Assembly (NCBI GenBank): GCA_037893225.1
Contig: JAZGUH010000328.1
Location: 1,178,001 to 1,242,000 of the forward strand
DNA length: 64,000 bases
Reading direction: 5' to 3'
Source of the DNA: Hippasteria phrygiana
Taxonomy: Eukaryota; Echinodermata; Asteroidea; Valvatida; Goniasteridae
The position numbers and the translations under genes were made by a program. Shown in pieces: positions 58,601 through 64,000 of the stretch. The stretch's first letter is position 1, and each line of letters opens with the position of its first letter. Under the pieces are notes generated by a model that saw only the letters and a program-made list of their open reading frames with translations, was not told where the DNA came from and did no database searches.

Positions 58601-61586
58601 CCACCACTTATTGCAAAAAGTGGGAAAATAGCTTTTCCCAATGTCCAGCCGCTCGTTATAACGCGTATCTGAATAATGCAGACTCCCCAGACCCCACTCA
58701 CATAATTTTCACCGTCCGAGAATCGGAAAAACTTAAGAAATATAAACAGAACAAACTACGCCAAACGGGCTTGGCCAATGTGCTGCAAACAAAATTAGTA
58801 TCATGAAAATGTGATGGACCGGTTGAGCGTTTGCGTTAAATTTGACCAGTATTCGCTTACTGCGTTTCAACGAACAGGGCGCACATGCGGCCGAATAATG
58901 CGCGTCTTTGGAATGTTTTTTGTTTTTGCAAGATTTGGAATATCATGTGATGTTCAACAGACGCTACGATTGGATAATGGTCATGAACGGCGATAGGTCA
59001 ATTTACATCATCCCTGATTCCATCTTCCAATTCCTATTCCATCTTCACACTCATGTTTTCATGTTTATCCTTCAAAATTAGGACAATATGGCCATTGTCT
59101 GTGGATCAAGAGCCCACTTGCAAGACGAGTCTATTTCTCAGGTATGCATTCAATCTTATTAAATAAGTTTTCCTCAATTTTATCTGAAATTCATGTAACA
59201 TGTAAATGTTATAAAGGTGAGTTGGTCTCATCAGTGGTGGGCAAAAATCCTCTGGGTCTAAAGGTCTGAAAATAGAATTTGTCCAGCTTCTGTTGAAGAT
59301 TCACCCTCCGTTGAGATCTGGGGCTAGATAATCCGTTCAGCAAGCGTTTTTGCCCCACATGCAGCATTCGGTTGTACGCACTGGAACATACATGTAGGAC
59401 AATTATAGGTTGGCATGTGATGGTGAAATGACGAATTGGAATCTCGCTCATGAATAAGTATGAAGTATAGTAATATTGAACGAGTCTTAATTGACGGCCT
59501 TTCTGAACTTGCCTTGCAGCGTTCCGTTTTCAGGACTATACTGATGTACGGCTTTCATTTCCTGGTTTGGTTTCTCTGCGTGCGTGGTGTACGAGACACA
59601 CAATGTGGCTTCAAATTGATGACACGTGAAACCGCTGCGAGATTGTTCTCAAATCTTCACGTCAATAAATGGTAAGGTTATAACAGGTTTACTAGATGAA
59701 TACACAAATAATGAATGTTTATGAGTGCAACTAAAGGAATATTTTCATAAGGTTTAAAGATTGTTCCATTCAACAAGGCGTAGCTAACTTGAATGGAACA
59801 GTCGGTCTTTCATCAAATTAAAGTATTCCTTCCATAACATGAATTAAAAACATTCATTATTTGTTTTGTACAACACCTAAAATAGATTTGATACTTTATG
59901 AAGAAAAAAAATACTTTGGCTGACCTTCAATTTTGCTTCATCTCCATGGCCATCCACTACATTTGATTAAATTCAACAGGTAGTAAAAGTTTCATTCCAA
60001 ACGTGTCAGGGTTGGTGTCAAAGGTTGTGATCGGCACTGTCAGTACGGTCAGTCATGTACATTGTACAGTCAATGCGTAATGCTGCAATGTCATAGCAAA
60101 GTTCATGCTCCGTGATCGATATCTGTATTTTCCGGTATGCTTATTACTATTACATTTCTTTACCCAGGGTATGCCCAAACAGTTTAAAACTGGTTTCCAT
60201 TGGGCCCTGCATACAATACATTTACAAATGAATACACACATGTACAAGTACAATACATTATAAATACAATACAATCAAATAAAAGCATATGGGATTAATG
60301 CATAATTGTTATATCTCTGTCTTGGATACTGTATTTTGATTGGCCTAGAACGATCACGTGCCCGGTCGACAAAACGAATGGCACACTCCAGCAGCGCAGC
60401 CAGCTGGCTATTGAGCTGTATCATTGGTACCCACGCTACACTGTTAATAACGATAGTAAACTATAGTGGGAGCAGTGAACTAGCAGACTATCAGCTGTCT
60501 TGATCGTGTGATTTGTTTGAATAAATTTCCACCAAGCAAGGCAAGTTGAACTGAAAAAAACTGGGTTTGGCGATATAACAAAACAATTGTTGACTGCTGT
60601 GATGTGGGACATGACATTTTTAACACCCTCGGGGACGCATAGCACCATCGGCTTCGCCTCGGGTGCTATGCGTCTCTCGGGTGTTAAAAACGTCATATCC
60701 CACATCACAGCAGTCAACAATTGTTAATTGAATATCAGAGTGATCAGAAAAAAAATTATGGTATTCCCTCACAATTGTCCTTATTTTGTAACACAGGGCC
60801 TTTGATGTCGAGTTGTTGTATCTAGCTCAAGTGCTGGACATACCTATAAGAGAAGTAGCCGTCAACTGGCAAGAAATAGATGGTTAGTACTGGCCCAATT
60901 CCTAGCCATTTTGTAGTCACGCTCATCATAGATTATAATTGTATACATCAACAAAGCAAATACAAGATATTAATATGAAGACATTGATTGCAAGCCCTTG
61001 TGTATGTCCTGTGATTGACCTACCTAGCAATGTGATGTCATCGTCACACAAGGCGATTCCAAATCGCATTTTATGCCATAAAAATATAGAATGCAATACC
61101 CGTATGATATACATGGTTATAATTAGGTGATTTTCAATAGGCCATGACAGGTGCTCTGGGTTCTTTTACGTGCACTGATCCTATAGAGCACAACGGGACC
61201 TCCAGCTTAACGTCCCATCCAAAGGACGTGACCCTTATGAGATGAATAAGGGCCTGTCATGCCCCAGAGCGGTGCACTGATTATTGCCTGGCACGCTAAT
61301 GCAAGCAATACATGGTGTGGTTTCCCATCCAAGTACTGCCTGCAGTCCATGTTAACTTCGGTAGTGTGCCACTTGCTCTTCCAAGGAGCCAACTGTCTGG
61401 GACGTTATAATCTGCAAGAACGCTGTACTATAATAAACTATTTTTAACTTTTTTTATGTGTTGTTCCTAGGATCCAAGATGGTGCCGGTGTTTAGCTGGT
61501 TACAGATGGGTAAGGACCTCATATTGATCAGGCTACGATACATGCTGGGAGTATGGCGTATCAATGACAAGGTCAAGCTACATTAA
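52660..61586 (+). CDS. ALG5: Dolichyl-phosphate beta-glucosyltransferase, complete nine-exon gene
   Basis: ALG5 transfers glucose from UDP-glucose to dolichyl phosphate at the cytosolic face of the ER; the product donates the terminal glucoses of the N-glycan precursor. Coding exons: 52660-52725, 54801-54981, 55611-55657, 56755-56823, 57317-57523, 59082-59141, 59520-59671, 60797-60882, 61471-61586. All introns are GT-AG and the joined frame is open for 327 codons, close to the human length of about 324. Residues 1-28 form the N-terminal membrane anchor. Residues 72-80 (VIVPSYNEE) and 108-117 ([10 protein letters not shown]) are GT2 family nucleotide-sugar motifs. [10 protein letters not shown] carries the DxD metal-binding triad at 166-168. 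[29 protein letters not shown] and SWLQMGKDL are family-specific blocks toward the C-terminus, and the protein ends with VKLH. The ATG chosen gives a membrane helix at once and has no in-frame competitor in exon 1. No frameshift or missing catalytic residue is seen. Confidence 0.96.
53171..53632. mobile_element. 446-bp MITE with 8-bp target duplication (Merlin-like?) in ALG5 intron 1
   Basis: The element is 53,179-53,624: GGCGATTGTGTAGTGTAGGG and its complement form the ends, and ATATTCTT flanks it on both sides (53,171-53,178 and 53,625-53,632). Ends starting GG with an 8-bp duplication suit Merlin elements, though hAT or P types also duplicate 8 bp. The interior shares words with 21,030 and 63,080. 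Confidence 0.85.
53773..53932. repeat. Long imperfect hairpin in ALG5 intron 1
   Basis: GAGGAGTAATACC and GGTATTGCTCCTC form the base. GCGCAATTTACAG and CTGTAAATTGCG form the upper stem around a GC-rich loop with CGCGCAGCGCG. Confidence 0.75.
53929..54020. repeat. Degenerate GACTT/TTGAC tandem repeat
   Basis: About 14 units of (T)TGACT(TG) variants; low-complexity and non-coding. Similar loose words occur at 1,900-2,340 and 17,010-17,310. Confidence 0.8.
55068..55306. mobile_element. Telomere-ended repeat element (copy 9) in ALG5 intron 2
   Basis: TTAACCATAACCCTGCTAAA, then six units of TCCAACAAAA, then inverted versions (GTTGGATTTTGTCG, GTTGGACTTAGCAG) mixed with AGCTAAATATACC words. It runs into copy 10 without its own right end. 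The word is related to that of copy 6. Confidence 0.65.
55308..55530. mobile_element. Telomere-ended repeat element (copy 10) in ALG5 intron 2
   Basis: TTAAAACCCTAACCCC to GTAGTTAGGGTTAA. Inner words are CATCAAAATTCAACAC, GTCAAAATTCAACAC and CCATGTAAAGTAATGG. Confidence 0.68.
56478..56660. mobile_element. Telomere-ended repeat element (copy 11) in ALG5 intron 3
   Basis: TTAACCCTAACCCTCCTCAA to CTAGGGGGTTAGGGTTAA. It holds one forward CCTCAATCCTCCAAAATCC and three complementary units, two of them within a 55-base tandem duplication with GATTGAAGCACCGG. The end-proximal GTTCCTAGCAATAAGGGCC is shared with copy 1. Confidence 0.8.
56940..57290 (-). pseudogene. LINE reverse-transcriptase C-terminal remnant in ALG5 intron 4
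   Basis: The minus strand encodes [19 protein letters not shown], then PRCRT, an internal stop, and [20 protein letters not shown] before a stop at 56,960-56,962. The SFFPRxxxLWNSLP block is the usual C-terminus of CR1/Jockey-like non-LTR ORF2. It is 5'-truncated and decayed; a sister copy is at 62,010. Confidence 0.75.
57840..58172 (-). mobile_element. tRNA-derived SINE in ALG5 intron 5
   Basis: On the minus strand the head has A box TGGTTAGTGTGCTGG and B box GGTTCGAGTCC at tRNA spacing, followed by CTTGGGCAAGACATTTTGTC and TAAATGGGTACC, a body common in metazoan tRNA SINEs. The tail fades near 57,840. Confidence 0.8.
59705..59862. repeat. Long hairpin, copy 3, in ALG5 intron 7
   Basis: ACAAATAATGAATGTTTATG to AAACATTCATTATTTGT, followed by TGTACAACACCT as in the Crypton-linked copies. 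More decayed; the apex reads AAGGCGTAGCTAACTTG. Confidence 0.78.
60310..60735. mobile_element. Recombinase-free relative of the hairpin element, in ALG5 intron 7
   Basis: A leader with TTGATTGGCCTAGAACGATCACGTGC-like wording parallels the leader of the Crypton composites (GATTGG then GATCACGTGC). It ends in the near-perfect hairpin at 60,582-60,725. No recombinase coding sequence is between them. Confidence 0.5.
60582..60725. repeat. 144-base near-perfect hairpin with GGCTTCGCCTCG apex
   Basis: AACAATTGTTGACTGCTGTG to CACAGCAGTCAACAATTGTT, with GACGCATAGCACC and GGTGCTATGCGTC at the top. The stem is about 65 bp with very few mismatches. Confidence 0.9.
61130..61400 (-). mobile_element. 5S rRNA-derived SINE (SINE3-like) in ALG5 intron 8
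   Basis: On the minus strand CAGTACTTGGATGGGAAACC matches the internal promoter (box C) of 5S rRNA, preceded by ACCGAAGTTAACATGG, which matches the A-box side. The body has CGTTAAGCTGGAGGTCCCG and CACGTAAAAGAACCCAGAGC. Boundaries are approximate. Confidence 0.7.
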
Positions 61587-61761
61587 GATGTGATAGATGC
61601 TGTTATTTTATGTGGTTGTTAAACTATAAAACTGCAGAATTTATGTACAGTGAGAATATTGGTAACATAATGTGTCCATCTGATAGATGAACCTTGTGCA
61701 CGTTAAACAATGTCTGGTATCCTTTTCATAAGGAAATGCATGCTTTTTTATGGAAGTTGCC

Positions 61762-61860
61762 CAATACAAGGCTAAAAGCCCACTCTTTGTAAAGGGCTAC
61801 AACAGAGGTGGTGAAGTTGGCCACATTTTAGCTTTTCCTGGGTCCAGATCTAAATAAAGG
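61762..61860 (+). repeat. Dispersed repeat, copy 2 (mate at 26,930)
   Basis: AATACAAGGCTAAAAGCCC, AAAGGGCTACAACAGAGG and TTGGCCACATTTTAG in the same order as the first copy. It includes the AATAAA proposed as an ALG5 polyadenylation signal. Confidence 0.65.
61853..61858 (+). terminator. Candidate ALG5 polyadenylation signal
   Basis: AATAAA lies 267 bases after the ALG5 stop codon on the coding strand. It sits inside a dispersed repeat also found at 26,930-27,050, so it may have been supplied by that repeat or may be chance. Confidence 0.25.
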
Positions 61861-62009
61861 AGAAGTCTTATTGCGTACTTATTAAAAGGAGACTTAGTTT
61901 TCTCAGCTGCGCTTCTGCTTTTAAATATGAATTTAATACCCAGATTAAAATTGTGTTTGTGTTGGGTTTCTCTTACCTAACTATTTTAGTACTTGCCACG
62001 AATCATGTG

Positions 62010-62365
62010 CTTTTTGTTTATGCAAGCTTGACCGGAACAAGACTAAGGCCACTCGAGGCTACAAAAAGGAAAATAATCAAAGATGTAGAATCCAGGAATT
62101 GAGATTTCATTGGAAGCAGGAAAGATCGTAAGATCGTAAGATGAAGGGAAACATGCACCAGGAAAGGAATTTCATAGAGATACAGAACGAGGGAAAACGT
62201 TTTTGGCATTGATTTTCGTTCTACATCTAGGTACAGTCAGAGTATATTGGTGGGAACAGGTGGAAAGTTGCGTTTCACGCTAAAAAACCAAACTAACCGG
62301 AGGAACCAAGTTGGGCAAACCGGTGGAACATTTACCATGAAAATATCTGTGCTAGCTGAATAGTG
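62010..62365 (-). pseudogene. LINE reverse-transcriptase C-terminal remnant, second copy
   Basis: About 350 bases are homologous to 56,940-57,290 in the same orientation. The minus strand reads VFPRSVSL then a stop and NSFPGACFPSSYDL, the same C-terminal block with more damage. Confidence 0.72.
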
Positions 62366-62569
62366 TCTTTAGTCTGGAGAATTCAACATTGAAAAAGTAT
62401 CAAATATTTGAACAAGTCATTGTATCATATGTCAACTTACCGAAGTGACCAATTGTGTCCGTTTTGAATGCATTTTTTTTTCAGTTGTGAATTGGCATTA
62501 TTTCTTTCCATGCAAATTAACTGAACTCCAACTAATTCAAGCATAGTCCAATACCTTATGTAATTGGGG

Positions 62570-62591
62570 TGGGGGGGGGGGGGGGGGGGGG
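62570..62591. repeat. Poly-G tract (about 20 bases)
   Basis: GGGGT followed by an uninterrupted G run. Confidence 0.9.
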
Positions 62592-62763
62592 TTGTGACAA
62601 ATCTTCCAAATTCTCCCACCGAGCAACTTTGTAAATAGTGCACACATTTAGACTACGTACATTGCTGCGTGATTGTTACAACTCTCTTATTATGCTGTTG
62701 TCATTACACACCATACCCCTCGGGAAAATCTATACAAACATGTTTGGTTTGAGGTTTTTAATT

Positions 62764-62932
62764 TTAACCCCTCGAGTACGATTATTTACGAGGCGCCGGG
62801 GCGGCCTGTGCAGCCAAGCGTAACATGCACAATAATAACAAAATGCATTGAAACTGCAGAGATTGGGTGTATAAAGACATCATCCAGCCTGGTGGTAGTT
62901 TCTATTAATGTCATCTGTCTTAAAAGGGTTAA
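62764..62932 (+). mobile_element. piggyBac-like MITE, copy 4 (decayed)
   Basis: TTAACCCCTCGAGTACG to AAAAGGGTTAA, with CAGCCAAGCGTAAC and CATCCAGCCTGGTGG inside. Shorter and more diverged than the other three copies. Confidence 0.75.
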
Positions 62933-63079
62933 GATGGTAATTTCTATAGCTCATTTTCCCAGTTTGTTTTTGTTCCGATAATCTGCAGCAATTTACAAGT
63001 ACGTGTTGTATTATTGTATTATTAATATCTAAAGTACATTAATATGAAAACTGTATTATTTTGGTTATGTAAAATACAT

Positions 63080-63300
63080 CGGGGGCGAAATTTTAGGAAA
63101 ATTAAAAAATCCACAAAAAAATTCAGAGGCATTTGATTTGTATGGTGTTGCTGTTCAAGATGTGGTTCAAAATTGCAAAAATTAGTCATTAGAATAAAAA
63201 GAAGACTGTTTCAGGTTGCAGAGGTCATTTTGTAAGGACAAAAAAAATCTTCTGCAAATCAGTGGACGTCTCACCAAAATCGGGAAAAATCAAGAGAAAT
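63080..63300. repeat. Old dispersed repeat, third copy
   Basis: TTCAGAGGCATTTGAT, GGTTCAAAATTGCAA, AGTCATTAGAAT and AAGAAGACTGTTTCAGG in the same order as at 21,030. Confidence 0.55.
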
Positions 63301-64000
63301 CTTAACCCTGCAGAAATGCCCTTCGATAAGTAAATTCTGGCCACAGCTCGAATCGGTGTCATGGACATTAAAGTTGAATGAACATTTCTGTTTTGTTTGC
63401 GACACTGTCCATCCCGCGCATCAGTAATTTTAAATTTTGGACAAGTATTTATGACAACTAGCTTTGTGATTTGTGGCCAGTATGTTTTATCTCAACTTCA
63501 GCTCAAGTGAAACTGTAATGTCTGTACAAATGGAATCGTCCGTACGTACAGTACAAACGCATGAAACATGGTAGGTTTTTAATGATTGCCATGTACTTAA
63601 ATCTTATCAATGCAATTGCCACAAATAAGAGTTTACATTCCACATGTATTTTCATATTTTTTTGCGCTTGTAACTCATCTATTGGTTATTGTACGTGTTA
63701 ACTATGCTCTTCAAGTTTCATTTTATTACACATGTATTTTCAGATTGAAAGAAATTAGTCAGCTGGCAAATGTCAAAATTATGTCCAGATATATCTAAAT
63801 GATTAAAAACGATTAGGGTCAATCAGCGAGTAAATTTGCTAAATGATTAGGTTTTTTGTAATGCATATACTCAAAATTAAATTAAATGAAATAAAAGCTA
63901 TCCTGGAAATCAGTCGAGTGTGGAAGTTTCAAAACTGATTTTGTTATAGCAGTGTGTATAGCAATACGGGATGGATAAATGACATTACTTTTTCTATTCT
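63301..64000. other. 3' flank, no gene recognised
   Basis: AT-rich; no domain-bearing frame, RNA gene or bounded repeat seen up to the window edge. Confidence 0.45.

Overview
This is animal nuclear DNA. It is AT-rich, intron-containing and repeat-dense, with GT-AG introns and almost no prokaryote-like gene packing. The two recognisable genes are very close to vertebrate FAT4 and ALG5. The background is full of ACATGT/TACATGTA words, short inverted-repeat transposons and tRNA- and 5S-derived SINEs. I read it as a marine invertebrate, most likely an invertebrate deuterostome (cephalochordate, echinoderm or hemichordate), but the species cannot be fixed from this window alone.

Layout. (1) 1-45.9 kb has no convincing host exon. 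It is probably the start of a very long FAT4 intron 1 and is a graveyard of small mobile elements: TTAA-bounded piggyBac-like MITEs, a family with telomere-like ends (TTAACCCTAACC ... GGTTAGGGTTAA) and locus-specific inner words, many other inverted-repeat elements, two copies of a composite element carrying a decayed Crypton tyrosine-recombinase fragment next to a long hairpin, and a pure 274-bp CACC tetranucleotide array. (2) 45,905-51,046, minus strand, is one giant first coding exon of a FAT4-type atypical cadherin: signal peptide, 15 full cadherin repeats and most of a 16th. It ends at a good splice donor; the rest of the gene lies outside the window. (3) 51,047-52,659 is a 1.6-kb head-to-head upstream region. 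(4) 52,660-61,586, plus strand, is a complete nine-exon ALG5 gene (dolichyl-phosphate beta-glucosyltransferase, 327 aa) whose introns hold further elements. (5) 61,587-64,000 is 3' flank with a LINE tail, a piggyBac-like MITE and an old dispersed repeat.

The two genes are not functionally linked in an obvious way. FAT4 is a cell-surface planar-polarity/Hippo cadherin. ALG5 makes the dolichyl-phosphate-glucose donor for N-glycan precursor assembly in the ER. Their shared upstream region could be a bidirectional promoter, but nothing in the sequence proves it.

The strongest candidates for something undescribed are the telomere-ended, word-swapping element family (11 loci here) and the Crypton-fragment plus hairpin composite with its recombinase-free relatives. 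Repeat boundaries were found by eye, so edges may be off by a few bases and superfamily labels are tentative.
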